64,000 bases of DNA from contig NC_083505.1 in assembly GCF_032362555.1 (NCBI RefSeq), positions 3,525,501-3,589,500 on the forward strand. The letters run 5' to 3'. Origin of the DNA: Amyelois transitella (lineage: Eukaryota > Arthropoda > Insecta > Lepidoptera > Pyralidae). A program made the position numbers and the translations under genes. The notes beneath the pieces are model-generated. The model was not told where the DNA came from and searched no databases. It saw only the letters and a program-made list of their open reading frames with translations. Shown one piece after another: positions 34,401 to 45,695 of the stretch. Position 1 is the stretch's first letter, and the number at the start of each line of letters is the position of its first letter.

Positions 34401-37400
34401 TTTATTTCTTGCGAGATAGATATAGCCAATAGTCACAAGAATAAAAGGACACGGTTAACCTTGATTTGTGCTAAAACTATGAAAAGAACTAAAAGAAACT
34501 CATAATAATAATCGTACATTTTTACTAATCATATTCATCTAAGTTCTTGTCCCTTACGTCATCCCTGCAGAGGATATCCGTAGTCTGCATTATGACAGTA
34601 ATAATAAATCACTCATTTTAGGAAAATATAATATCAAACCTTACCCAAGATGTGTCCGCTAGAGATGACAAGATAGCAATCTTGGAAAATCATATCAATA
34701 AACTTAAAGATGAGATCACACGCTTGCATGGTTGTTTGTCAGTAGTTATTGAAACAGGAGAACAAATAAAAAGTACCAGTTACGAAAAAATTGACCAATC
34801 AATGCAAAACATGGAAGCTCATCGTAAGTACATGCATGATCTTTATTATTTATTTTTCATATACCTAATACGAGTAGCTGTTTTCTATCTTAGTCTTATT
34901 TTTTATTTTAGACTCAAAAGCAACACATAATATGAAAATGGAAATAGCTAATTTACATAAAGAAAAAGTAAAACTTGAGGCTCAAATGTCTTTTACAAAA
35001 CTAAAAACTGAAGAATCTCTGAAGGAGAAAAATAATCAAAAATTATTATTAGCGCAATTACAAAATGAAAGAGAGATTATTATAACGGATATTAAACAAC
35101 TGGAACTTCAAAGTGTTGGAGATAGTTCCTTGTCTCCTACTAATTGTGAAGTTGAAAATATTTTGAAATCTTTAGATAGAATACGAAAAATTTTAGACAA
35201 GAAAACATCTAAGAATAATTCTCTTGAACAGGCTTTGTTAAAAGTGCAAAGGTCATCTCAGGTTCTAGTAAATGAAGCCATAGATTTAGTAGAAAAAGAA
35301 AAACAGAAGATACTTAATGAAAAAGAAGAAGCCATACGGGATAAACAACATTTGCAGAATGAGTTGCTAAATCAAGAACTAATTATAGGTAAACTTAAAA
35401 ATTCAACTGATAGTTACATTTCAAAATTAGAAGAAGAAATGCATTCTCTTCAATCTTTGTACCAAAACTCAATGGCGATGGTTAGTGAACTACAAGAAAA
35501 AAATAAAAGTTTGTCCGATCAATCCAAAAACAATTCAGATATTATTGAAAAATTACAACAGGAATTAAAACAAAAATCGAATGAAATATTAGTATTACAA
35601 ATGGCATTGGCACAATTGAAAAATAAAAATACCCTTAACGCTGATACACAAACTGATTTAGTCGGAATAAAATCGACTTCGTCCGTTCAAACTGAAAGGA
35701 AAACTATTAAAGATAGCGCATTATGTTGTGGGGTTTTAAGTACAAATGATACGGAAACTGAACCACACAAAACTACTGAAGAAAATAACATTCTTTCAAT
35801 ATTACCTAAACAAAGACCACATTCAATAAATGAAGTACAAATTCTTACCGCGAATATAGAGCCTACATTTGATTTCGTCAAAAGTAGTTATCTTAGCTAT
35901 AAACTGAAACAACTAAGTTTCGGGCGCTTAGAACAACAATCTATATCGAATTATGAAGTATCTATTCAAGAAACTCAACTTTCTGAATCTGTGAGCAATT
36001 CTAATGACAAAGTTGAAAGGGAAGACAATGCCATTATTGATCTTTATAATAGGCAGTGCTTGCTCACAGATTCTTCACAAATTGAATATAGAGAACCAGA
36101 AACATCTAATAGCAAAACAAACTATAAAAATACTACAATCACCAGTTTGTTTAGTGGATCGAACCAAACTAATAAACATAAAAATGATCATAAGCATATG
36201 AAGATTTCATCAATTCCTAAATCAGAAAATACAATTGATAGGGATCTCTTCGTCATTTACAAAGAAAGTGAAACTGATGTGGATAGTAAATCGCATAACG
36301 ACAAAGACTCATGGAATTCTGATAAAAAAATAAGTGAATCAATGGTTAATAATAGACCGCAACCATTAAGAAAAGAATTTTTAAAGAAAAAGCTTAAAGG
36401 TAAACATAACGTGCAACATGATAAACACAATACTCAAGATATCATTGACAATTATAGTGAAGTAAGGTGCGACGAAGAAGATGATGATAGCGTAAAACCT
36501 AAATTAAATATAAAATTACCTCGCGTAGTGACAGACAGCCAATCAATACCAACAACATCAGAAGGTGATAGAAAATCTTTAGATTCATACACAATGGCAA
36601 TCTATTTATCGCCCAAGGAGACCCGTTCCGATAATAAAATTAAATCCTGTACTAATGTGGAAAAAACGGTTTCTCAAGAAACTCCTAGTTTGCCTACTTT
36701 ATCAAACGATGTGAATAACTTTTCACATTCAAATAACTCATTTAGCGTTCCAGTTTATGAAAACAAAAAGAAATCAAAAACGAATCACAACGATACACAT
36801 CTAAGATCAAATGAAAGTGAAAAGACAACCCCATTAGAAACAAAATCAGTTCATAAACTTTCTCGTGTTGATGCTGACGTATATTTGATAAAATCAAAGG
36901 AAGAAATTCAAAGAAGTCCTAGAAAATTGGACAAGGATTATGGGCTTCAATATATTTTAGATGCCATTAAGAAAGAAAATGAGAGTGAACTAGCTGAATC
37001 GGCATCATATTATACTAACAAGAAGATGCGAAAAAGTCACAGCGAGGAAAGATTACATCCTGTGAAAAGATTAGAGACTAATTCTCAAACTAAAACAATT
37101 ACTAGCAGTTATAGTCCTAGTAAAATAAATGATAATACACAATCAAAGTCAGTTGCGGATCGTAGCGTACTGGTCAAAATTGATAATGCAGGAGACTATG
37201 AAACAAAAATAGAATATTTAACAAAAACTTTAGAAAACGTTGAGAAAGATTACAAAAAGAAAATTGAAGCCATCAAAAATCAATATGATAGTAATATAAA
37301 AAGCATAATAAATGAACATAATACTGGAGTAAAAAGTATTCAAAACTTACATGAAGAAACCTTACAAGACATTATTAAGATTCATGAAAACGAAGTAGAA

Positions 37401-40400
37401 AACTTAAGAACACTAAGTATAGAAGCTATGCGTAAATCTGAAAAATTGGAGAGAGAAAATCGAACACTTAAAAGTAAAATCCCCGATTTATCGTCCACAT
37501 TTGACGTGGTAAGTAATAATCTTAAATTATTCCTACATCTATGTAAATCTTAGGATATGAATTGTCGGAATGAACAGTGAAGACTGCTTCAAAATCCATT
37601 ACGTGGTTTAAAACTAGGAAGATTAGAAATAAACAGAGGGCGACTTTGTTTTATTACATGTGATGATTAAATGATCTTGTGGCGTATGTATCTTGAAAAC
37701 ACACAGCTAGCGCACTCAGCTGTGTGTTTAAAAAAATAGGTTATAAGGTAGGTATTCAGACCACTGCAAGTCTTTTGTGTTATTTTGAGTGAAACCTAAA
37801 AGACTATAATAACAATACCATAAAAATATCTTCAGGAACCAACAAAAATATGCTGCAACGATGGTAAAAGGCGAAGAAAGTCTAGGACAGAAACGCTTAC
37901 AAAAACAGATGTGGAAGCTTTCAATGTTAAGCCAAAAATCAAATCTCACGGCCCTTGCACTTGTTCTCTTGACATCAATTTATCAGATACGATCCGGAAT
38001 ATATTTGAACAAGTCGATATAGATCAAAGAAAAATGGCCGAACATACATACCTGAAATATATTGCAAATAAAATACTAAGCAATACCGTTGAGGTAATCT
38101 ATTGTACTGTACTCGTACTTATATCAAAAGTTGATATTATTATCATTTTGTTTCCTTCTGGAGCTGAAACTCATTGGACTCAGTGATTGGTGAAACTCAA
38201 TCAAAGTCATTGGTAATAAAAATCGGTTCAGCGATTTAATAGTGATGTAATAGAAATTCTATAATTAAATTTAAAAGAAACAACTTCAAGTCTGTCAATA
38301 ATTAATTTTAAAGCAAGCGAACATCGGTTAATCACTATTAAGGTATATGTTACGGCAAGGAAATATGGTAATTTAGGCAACTGGATGTGTAGATCCAATA
38401 CGGGTTAGGTTCCACTTAGAAGGTTGCGGAGGGTAGACGGAAGTCGCTTCTTATAAAAACCTGACTTACTCAATCGAGGATCGTGGTCATAGGTGCGTCT
38501 CTGGGTCCTCTGCATAAAGGCGAGGACCGGAACTGGCACCAGAATGATGATCATAATTATAAAAAAGGTGCTGACTAAGCTCTACTAAGTAAATAAAAAA
38601 AATTACTTCTTGATGTTAGTAAAAAGGTTTCTAGAAATTTCCATCAAATGGGAGAAACGAGAAGTTGCGCGTTCTTAATCTAAGATCCCTCGTGAAACTA
38701 GGTAATTAGTATTTTATTATTAACTGCTTTCATTTTCAGGCACTAGATTCACAAGAACTATCATTTTTACACCTGAAGGTGTGCCGGACTTGGAAGTTGA
38801 AGTTGAACAAAGAGGAAGCACTGCAGAAGAAGATCGACACATTGGAGCACGAGTTGATGAATAAACAGCGCAATGCGCAGCAACACAGTATGACAACAAT
38901 AATTTTTCAGTATATTAATAAATACTTTTTACTTTACTTTTACATGCATAGGGCATGTAAAAGTAAAGTAAAAAGTATTTATTCAAAGAACACCACGCTA
39001 CAAAAGCAAAAAAAATATAATAATTTCTCGAAAAGGTTTCGCCTCAGCATAATGTTCTGGCTGTAAAAAATACGGTTCACAGCCATCGCTCTTCTTCATC
39101 TTCCGGGGTGCCCGTTTTGACATTTAAAATTAGTACAAAAAAATATATATATGTTTTGCAAAACTTAATCAAACTTGTTCCGTCTTAACCGTGAAAGCGA
39201 TTCAACAGTAGATACAGCCTTTTGCATTTATAATAAAAGTAGGTAGAAGTTTTAATTACTTTGTCGCACTAACAGTAGCAGAACTGGACCGCAAAGTGGC
39301 AGAAGAGCGCCGCCGCTTACAAGAGGTGCGCGAAGCGGTATGTCGCACGCCGCCTGACTCCCGCAGCCCTAGCCCTGAGACTTCCAAGGTTTTGATTGCT
39401 CCTGCCCCACCCGCCCCACCACCCACCATGGCTGAAAAGGATCTACTGTATGTAAATATACTAAAACCAATTGTGTATCAAATTGCTGAATGATTTTTCC
39501 CCTGGACTGCATCTTTCAGTTCCAAGAGGAAACAAAAACATACCATTATCATAGAGATTAGAACACCGCCGAAACAAACCTTCCTATGGGTTTCTACATA
39601 CATAAAATGACGCCTCTTTTCCGGAGGGTTACGGGTCCCTTTCTACTTTTTTTCTGGCGATCTCCACCCTACATTACGCCTTTCACTCCTTTACTCATGC
39701 AGCTGGTCACATCAGAGCGTATCCCCTTTTACTTTCCTATCGTGGATCCTAAGCTCAATGTTCTCATGGTAGAAAAAGAAGTCTGTATACAGATGATATA
39801 CTTTTCATACAATGTTAAAAGTCATACAATTTGCCTATGACACGGCCACATAACACCTTGAGTTATATTTAATGCTCGTCGCGGAATTTTAAGCGATGGT
39901 TCTTTAGTCACCTCCTTAAACAAGATTAAACTTTAAACTTAGAATAAATCTTTATTATCAATTTTTTCTAGATGCGGTTGCAATACTGGAACCGGTGATT
40001 TGAAAGTGAACGAGAGGCGTTCAGCGGGCGATTTGGTTGTCAATTTTCCTACCAGACCCAAGAGGGCCAAGGAGAGCAATAGGGTACGTAGGTATATTCA
40101 AGAAAACTGTGAGTTCATTTTAGGTTTTATTAAGTTCCTGTGATTTATATTGATTGAAAAAGGTTATTATATTTATATTATGGACGCCCTTGATAATGAT
40201 GGAGATATATCAGATTCTGATATATGTATATTGTACCTATAGGCAGAGAGGGTTTCCACTTGCCACGAATGATCGTCTTTTCTTTAGATACTGAAATAGA
40301 TAAACAATTTTAATTTTTTTAAAACAATTTTTGTTGATTAAATTATTGCCACGATAAAAACGTAAAAGAAAACAACAGATTTCATAACAAAATGACAGAG

Positions 40401-40602
40401 GATACCTTTTACTTTTTGGATGCCGGTTTCTTATAGAAATGTTTATTTAAAGGGCCATTTATATTTAATAATGTTTCTTCAGCAGGCTGTACTGGCCCGC
40501 ATGGATGCTGAAGAGCGTCGCGAAAGGAGGCTCTACCACGACGAGCCCCCCACAAGGCTCCGACGGGGTCACGCTTCCGAGCGGAGGCCCCACAAGAAAT
40601 GA
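25494..40602 (+). CDS. Very large coiled-coil protein of unknown function, about 2349 residues
   Basis: Not recognised by name. Twenty exons: 25494-25841, 26326-26367, 26455-26487, 26791-26814, 27635-27658, 27999-28022, 28582-28666, 29338-29423, 29774-29893, 30651-31520, 31596-31785, 32531-34002, 34084-34209, 34622-34823, 34912-37508, 37836-38093, 38740-38887, 39276-39447, 39972-40083, 40486-40602. Every phase closes; total 7050 bases. N-terminus: YASCTDARAWSH motif and a helix. Then five tiny phase-0 exons, a proline run (KPPPPV), cysteines (CPCD, CEPYC, CSCY), and long heptad coiled coils in exons 10-15 with roughly 100-residue internal repeats in exon 12. Exon 15 ends in a disordered, serine/lysine-rich stretch. 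The C-terminus is a conserved-looking helix (HLKVCRTWKLKLNKEEALQ) followed by a basic tail. No membrane segment. The design suits a centrosomal, Golgi or cytoskeletal scaffold, but that is inference. Weakest borders: donor at 31520 (GTCAAA) and the 31785/32531 join; two genes instead of one is possible. NAGNAG acceptors occur before 39276 and 40486. AATAAA at 40909. Confidence 0.82.
26045..26190 (-). repeat. Old SINE remnants in intron 1 of the large coiled-coil gene
   Basis: On the minus strand, 26050-26120 reads like SINE-B ('aggttgcgg...cagacgaaagtc.cgctttta.taaaaacc'), and 26140-26190 carries a SINE-A scrap ('atgggaaag' and 'gtcgccttttac' when read on the plus strand). Both are heavily diverged. 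Confidence 0.5.
26578..26757 (-). mobile_element. SINE-A, internally shortened, minus strand
   Basis: Reads from the tail (acatacatacat, about 26580) to the head (accacacggca, about 26755) against the plus strand, with the 'ggttgctagcc' and 'acgacatccatggga' boxes. It lacks part of the middle. It sits in the 303-bp intron between microexons 26455-26487 and 26791-26814. Confidence 0.8.
27108..27480. repeat. Two direct copies of a repeat of about 140 bp
   Basis: Copies at about 27108-27245 and 27340-27480 share 'ttgttgcattgcatt', 'gatacctacgacctac' and 'ataggctacgaaattcgtag' followed by 'acttcgtagcaaataga'. Each contains the palindrome CTACGAAATTCGTAG. They lie in the intron between microexons 26791-26814 and 27635-27658. 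They look like two pieces of one transposon, or a local duplication. Confidence 0.8.
28107..28165 (-). repeat. SINE-A fragment, minus strand
   Basis: A 60-bp piece of the SINE-A middle ('ttcagctgtatg', 'ttcaaatagtgacaggttt' read on the plus strand), between exons 27999-28022 and 28582-28666. Confidence 0.7.
28256..28412 (+). repeat. Copy 1 of a repeat that flanks a coding exon
   Basis: Shares 'tgcgtgttcccggttgcccc', 'ccgacttttctctctccact' and 'gcgacgtccag..atgatc' with 28796-28945 in the same order and orientation. It is GC-richer than its surroundings. Open frames in it (28211-28438 and its reverse) belong to the repeat, not to the gene. Origin unknown, probably a transposon piece. Confidence 0.8.
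28796..28945 (+). repeat. Copy 2 of a repeat that flanks a coding exon
   Basis: Direct repeat of 28256-28412. The two copies bracket exon 28582-28666 of the large coiled-coil gene. The copy continues downstream with GC-rich repeat-like DNA to about 29030, where a SINE-A piece begins. Confidence 0.8.
29035..29220 (+). mobile_element. SINE-A, 5'-truncated
   Basis: Starts within 'ggcgactaaggg' and runs through 'ggcgatgggctagcaacctg', '..gttggctctgtctacccc' and a TATG tail. It is joined on its left to the repeat at 28796-29030. It lies in the intron 28667-29337. Confidence 0.85.
30010..30222 (+). mobile_element. SINE-A, head missing
   Basis: From 'gtggatgtcgtaaaaggcgac' to 'cccgcaagtgatatagacgt', ending 'gaccatatgtacg'. 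Close to the younger copies in sequence. It lies in the intron 29894-30650 of the large coiled-coil gene. Confidence 0.88.
32099..32136. repeat. Inverted repeat in an intron of the large coiled-coil gene
   Basis: AGCGTTTCAATAA (from 32100) pairs with TTATTGAAACGCT (to 32136) with a loop of about 11 bases. It lies in intron 31786-32530, which also holds a stop codon next to the donor and an AATAAA. Confidence 0.75.
38385..38560 (+). repeat. SINE-B copy, partial
   Basis: Carries 'ggttccacttagaaggttgcggaggg.agacggaagtcgctt', then 'taaaaacctgacttac' and 'gggtcctctgcataaaggcgaggacc'. Same family as 18950-19055 and the minus-strand copy at 50590-50915. In the intron 38094-38739. Confidence 0.65.
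38917..38983. repeat. Perfect 31-bp inverted repeat, 5-base loop
   Basis: Arms 38917-38947 and 38953-38983 read as exact reverse complements (for example CTTTACTTTTACATGC against GCATGTAAAAGTAAAG) around the loop ATAGG. It begins 29 bp after the donor of exon 38740-38887. The pre-mRNA would form a long AU-rich hairpin next to the splice site. Confidence 0.93.
39590..39735 (-). repeat. LINE 3'-end fragment, minus strand
   Basis: Read on the minus strand it ends with '..ccggaaaagaggcgtcattttatgtatgt', the same 3' end as the LINE at 12601. Diverged and non-coding. In the intron 39448-39971. A shorter scrap of the same family ('ggcagagagggtttccacttgccacga') is at about 40240-40270. Confidence 0.6.
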
Positions 40603-41466
40603 CATAGCATTCCAGTACTACAGAGCCAGCCATTCGACCAAAATGGAACGTTTTTGCATCGTATATTTCTATGTTGAAACAACTCACTTTATAAATATCC
40701 TGGTTAATTTTAAAAAATGGCTCTTATTATATGGAATGCTAACCCTTTTTGATGATGTAAATTTTTGATTTACTTTACAATTTGACACGGTGTGGGTGCT
40801 GCTGTGAACGTTTGTCACAAAATTTGTAAAGGTTTTTTTTACGTATTTTACATTTATTTTTGTATTTATATTTATGCATCTTTATTTATGACGGTGTAAA
40901 TTATTAGTAATAAAATTTTAAAATAATTTGTATTTTTAATTGTCCCATGGTGGGTCAAGTGGGATTGACCCTGTAGTAGTCCCATGGAATAAGTGACACT
41001 AACAAAATCGTCCTAATAGTCCCAAAATTAACTCAAATGGAATAGACGGCAAGTAATACACATAAACATTAAAACATATTTAGTTAGGCACAATTTCTAT
41101 TGTTTTCATAAAGTAGGTAATGAAATAAATATATACCTACGCGACAAATTACACAGATTGAGATAGCCTCGAAGTAAGTTCGAAACTTGATTGGATTAAG
41201 TCTAGACTATAAGACTTTTCTCGTGTCCATCAGAATGAACGGTCATCGTGGTCCCAGGATTTTGTATCCATTGACGAGACTACGAAGGAGAACTGAAGAT
41301 CTTTCTCTAGTCCCATTGTTTTCTAATTAATTATCCTGTGTAAATGTAGCTCCTAACTCTTCACCTCTTCGAAATAAGGAAAATATTTACTTTTTATCCC
41401 GATGCACACGTTTTCCTGTAAAAATTTCAGTATGGACTTGACGATTTATAACTTGACACTAGCAGA
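40603..41466. other. Intergenic region with a poly(A) signal
   Basis: 3' flank of the coiled-coil gene with AATAAA at 40909-40914, followed by about 550 bp up to the start codon of the first integrin. No other gene, repeat or RNA is recognised. The promoter of the integrin should lie in its right half. Confidence 0.55.
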
Positions 41467-44400
41467 ATGTGTTCTACTTTATATTTTGTTCTACTATTCT
41501 TTATAAGTTTGACTGTTTCTGAAGATCCTTGCGAGTCACGTGACACATGTAGCAAATGCATTACATATCCTAACTGTGTGTGGTGTGCAAAGGTGAGTAC
41601 ATTGCTTTACAATAATAATATTTTTAATTAAAAGTCTGTTCAGACGTAACTACTTACCCATGTTGTGGAAATAAAACGTGGAGTTTATTTTTGTACATAA
41701 ATAAAAAACTTAACTCGGTGCTCCCCCAAAGTACCGCGATTACGCTCGACAGGAATTTAACGTCATCCTTTCTAGAATGTATAATTAACTGTATGTCAAA
41801 ATTAACAGAAATTCTGTTACTGGTCTTGGCATTCATAAGGCTGTGTTGATTAAATTATTTTTATCTATTATCTGGATGAATGACAATGATTTAACAACAA
41901 AACTTAAAAGTAAATAAGTTATACCTATACTTAATATTTCAGGTGGACTATCAAGGAAGTCGATGCAAATCATCGAATTCAGATATACAAAAACAATGTT
42001 CAGAACATTTGCAAGACCTTCACAGTGAAGTGACCATTACACGAAATGATAATTTCACTTCTAAATGGGAAAGCGTTGTTCAGATCGCTCCTCAGAACAT
42101 TAAAGTAAAATTAAGAGTTGGTGAACCCACAAATTTCAGTTTCAAATATAAACAGGCTGAAAACTATCCTGTTGATTTATACTTTCTCCTGGATGTGTCT
42201 AAATCGATGGCCAAAATAAGAGATTTGTTGATGAAACAATCACAAGATCTCTATAATGTTATGCAAAGTTTCACAAATATAATTCGTTTAGGAATCGGAA
42301 CGTTTGTAGACAAGAATACATTTCCTTTCGTAAAGTAAGTATTTATTTGATTGATTACTTAAAATTGTCCCATTACTCACAACTTGAGTAGCAAAATCTA
42401 TGTCATTTGTGGTAATAGTGATTTTTGTTTTATTTAGATATTTTACTCGAAACTTATTCTTACAGCAACCCTCAGAAGAAAGAATGTTATTCTTTCAGAA
42501 ATAAATTATCACTGACTGATAATGTGAAATTATTTAATGAAACACTAAAACGTACGAAATTTATTGAAAACGTTGATATGCCAGAAGGGGGACTCGATGC
42601 CCTAGGACAAGTTTTAGCATGTAGCAATGGTACTAATAATATAATTGGTTGGAGTCCGCATTCTAGAAAAATCGTATTGTTTATTACTGATGACCAGTAT
42701 CATGCAGCTGGTGATGGCCTTATAGCAGGTATACATCAACCGTATGATGGTAAATGCTATACTGGATTTGACGGAATATACAAAAAAGAATTGGAAATGG
42801 ATTACCCTTCTGTTCTTATGATAAAGAAACTGGCTAAGAAAATAGGAGCTATAATCATTTTTGTCGCAAAGGATAGTATAGCGAGTATATATAATAATCT
42901 GGCTGATGCTGTGAATGGAAAAGCTGAGGAATATAGTGTCCATGAAACAGAAAATAAACAGAATACAAAATTCGACAAAATGTTAAAAACAATTTATGAA
43001 GTAAGTTTGTGTAAAATTTAAGCAGACATTAGATATCTATGATCGAAATTACCTTAAATTACATTAGTATTAAATTTTTTATAATATTACAGGAAAAGAC
43101 GAAGACTATTAACTTGTTGACTGCTAACGTAGAAAAAAATGGAGATTTAGATTATGACATTGCATTTACTCCAGATTGTAGGAAAAAAGATATTTATTCC
43201 GAATCAGATGCAGCCTGCACTGTCAAATTTTATGAAGAGAAATTAATAAATGCAACTATTACACTTAATAAACACATAGATACCGCAAAAAATTTTAGTG
43301 TAGAAATACTCATAGACGGACTTAATGAAAAATTAATAGTAGATGTTGATGTGATAACGAATTGCGATTGTGAAGCGACTATAAAAATTAAAGCAGATCA
43401 ATGTAATAGGAATGGTGCTCTAGAGTGCGGTCTTTGTAAATGTGATAATAACTGGTAAGCAACTTAGAATTAGCCCTCATAATCCTAAGTCACTAATTTT
43501 GAAATACTGACTAGATACTCATCTGTAATTCTTAGTATTCAAATGAATCGATATTTTGCTTATACTTATGATATTGACGTTTCCAGGTTCGGTCCACAAT
43601 GTAATTGCACTCAAGATTATGATAAAACAGATGAGTCTACGTCATGTAAACGAAAAGGCGAGGACATTGTGTGTAGTGGCAACGGGGACTGTATTTGTGG
43701 AGCTTGTGAGTGTCACAGTCATGGGTATGTTAAATTTATTTTAACCTATAAATTTTTATTTATTTATATTTATCTCACGAAATCAAAGTTGTTCACACAC
43801 ACTTCATCTTTTTAGTAAACCTTTGGACCAAACTGATTACTTACTGTAGCAATTTGTTTCGATTCCCGTCTCAACACAATGTTTAATTCACACACAATCT
43901 TTAATCTACACATTTGTTTAAGGTCTTACCAAAAATATTCTGGTAAATACTGTCAATGTAACGCAGACAGTTGCCCGAGAAGAAATAACACGATATGTTC
44001 AAATCACGGCAGTTGCAACTGTGGTATTTGTACATGTGACAAATTATGGACTGGAAAAGCGTGTGAAATATCACTACTTAAAACTAACTGTGTCAAGGAT
44101 AATAAGGTAAATCAGAGGAAATTCTTTAAGTTATAGCCAGGGAAATCAACTTCAGCACACCTGCAATTTAGGTAGTTGGATGTGATGATTTTTGATTCAA
44201 ACTTAGGTCGTATTTATAGGATTATAGAGGTCAGACCGTAATCACTTCGTGTAAGTCACCTGACTCGTTTCATGGACTGTCATGTACAAACTCCAGGCCA
44301 AACGAACGGGAGAAACACTAGAAGAAGAATGTACTCACCCATTTAATCTTTAGGATGAAAATACAATAATATTTCTTTATCTGCAACTAATATGTTTCGG

Positions 44401-45402
44401 CTAATTATTCGTTCCTGTGCGAGATCAACATATATTTTTCATTTTAATATTCAATTTCAGGAATGTAGTGGTCGTGGCAAATGTTTTAATAATGCTTGCG
44501 TTTGTGATGTCTTACCAGAGTGGGATGAAAGAAAGAACACTATAAATAGTATCTGCGCCATCATTCCTGATACTAACATACATAAACGTCAATGCAAGAC
44601 TTTAGAAGAATGGGTAATATGTTCTTACAATGGAGAAGATTCGTGTACGACTATTGAAGGTGTTAAAATAAACAAAATTCCAGAAATAACTAATTCTGAT
44701 AAGATCTCTTGGAATATTTGCGACGATATAAGGATTGCGGTCGGATGCTACATTCACTTTGGTTATAAATATCATGATGAAAATAAAACAATAGAACTAC
44801 TTATTGAAGAAAAAGAAAACTGTCAAGAAACCTATTACAGTAAGAAATTCCTTAAGTATTTTAAAAAAAATTGTATGGTTTTAATTATACTCATTTAATT
44901 ATTGAAGAAATTTCATAGAGTTTAAATTAAGGAGTAACATAAGCTAAGAGTAGGTACCATTATACTTTTTCCTTGTAAATTCCTACAAAACAGAAGTGAA
45001 GCTCCAGACAAAAGTCGAATGATACCATCATATCCCAGTTACATTCTCAAGCATTACATTCGAATTCTGGAATCCGCTTGAAACATCTTAAACAAAGTAT
45101 TGAATACTTATAGTTATATGATTGTCATTTTTCGCATCGATAGTACCCATGTATTTTCCGATTTGATTTCAGTGTTTGGAGGTTTAGTCTTCGCAACACT
45201 AATATTTGGAGGAATAGGTACTCTGGTCGGCTGGAAGGTATTAACAACGATACGAGATCGACGAGAGTACGAGCAGTTTATGACCTCAAGCAACCAACGT
45301 CAATCCAGCATCAGGAACAATGTTCTTTATAAATCACCCAAAGTTACCATCAATAATCCCGCCTACGTAGAGCACAAAGATGACTTTGATGAAACAACGT
45401 GA
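41467..45402 (+). CDS. Integrin beta subunit (complete), copy 1
   Basis: Single-pass adhesion receptor subunit that pairs with an alpha chain. Exons 41467-41592, 41943-42334, 42466-43000, 43093-43454, 43587-43724, 43923-44106, 44461-44839, 45173-45402; phases close to 781 residues plus TGA, normal for beta integrins. Signal peptide, then PSI domain (CSKCITYPNCVWC). The betaI domain has metal site DVSKS (about residues 126-130) and DDQYHAAGDG. I-EGF modules rich in C-x-C follow in exons 4-7, then a beta-tail, a membrane span on exon 8 (VFATLIFGGIGTLVG) and a cytoplasmic tail with REYEQF and NPAY. The membrane-proximal NPxY position is NVLY, so only one canonical motif remains. Convergent with copy 2; stop codons are 294 bp apart. 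Close to the divergent betanu-like integrins of insects rather than betaPS, judged by eye. Confidence 0.95.
44170..44340 (+). repeat. SINE-B remnant in an integrin copy 1 intron
   Basis: Weak match: 'ggatgtgatg', 'ttataggattatagaggtcagac.gtaatcacttcgtgtaa' and 'cctgactc'. Lies in the intron 44107-44460. Strongly diverged. Confidence 0.45.
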
Positions 45403-45695
45403 TCAATGACGCATATTGATACATCTTCCAAAAGCAACCTCAATTTTTTTATTGTAATTGTAATTGTTTTGTAAAATCTGCCCGATGAATTTAGTAATTA
45501 TTAAAACGAAATGTGTTTGCATATAAAATTTGTGAGTAAGTAATTTACTAAGAACTATTGCATTATCTATTAATAATAAGAAACACTAATGCAGTAAAAG
45601 TTTTTTATTCGTATCGGTTTTCTGCCCCGAGATTGCTGTCTTGATAGCAAATTACATTAAATCTCAAGGTTTCTATATATAAGCATTAAGTTAAA
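45403..45695. other. Short intergenic region between convergent integrin genes
   Basis: Holds both 3' ends. The plus-strand gene has 'attgtaattgtaattg' and AT-rich DNA after its stop; no good AATAAA is seen on the plus strand nearby. The two transcripts may overlap at their 3' ends. No other feature is visible. Confidence 0.5.
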
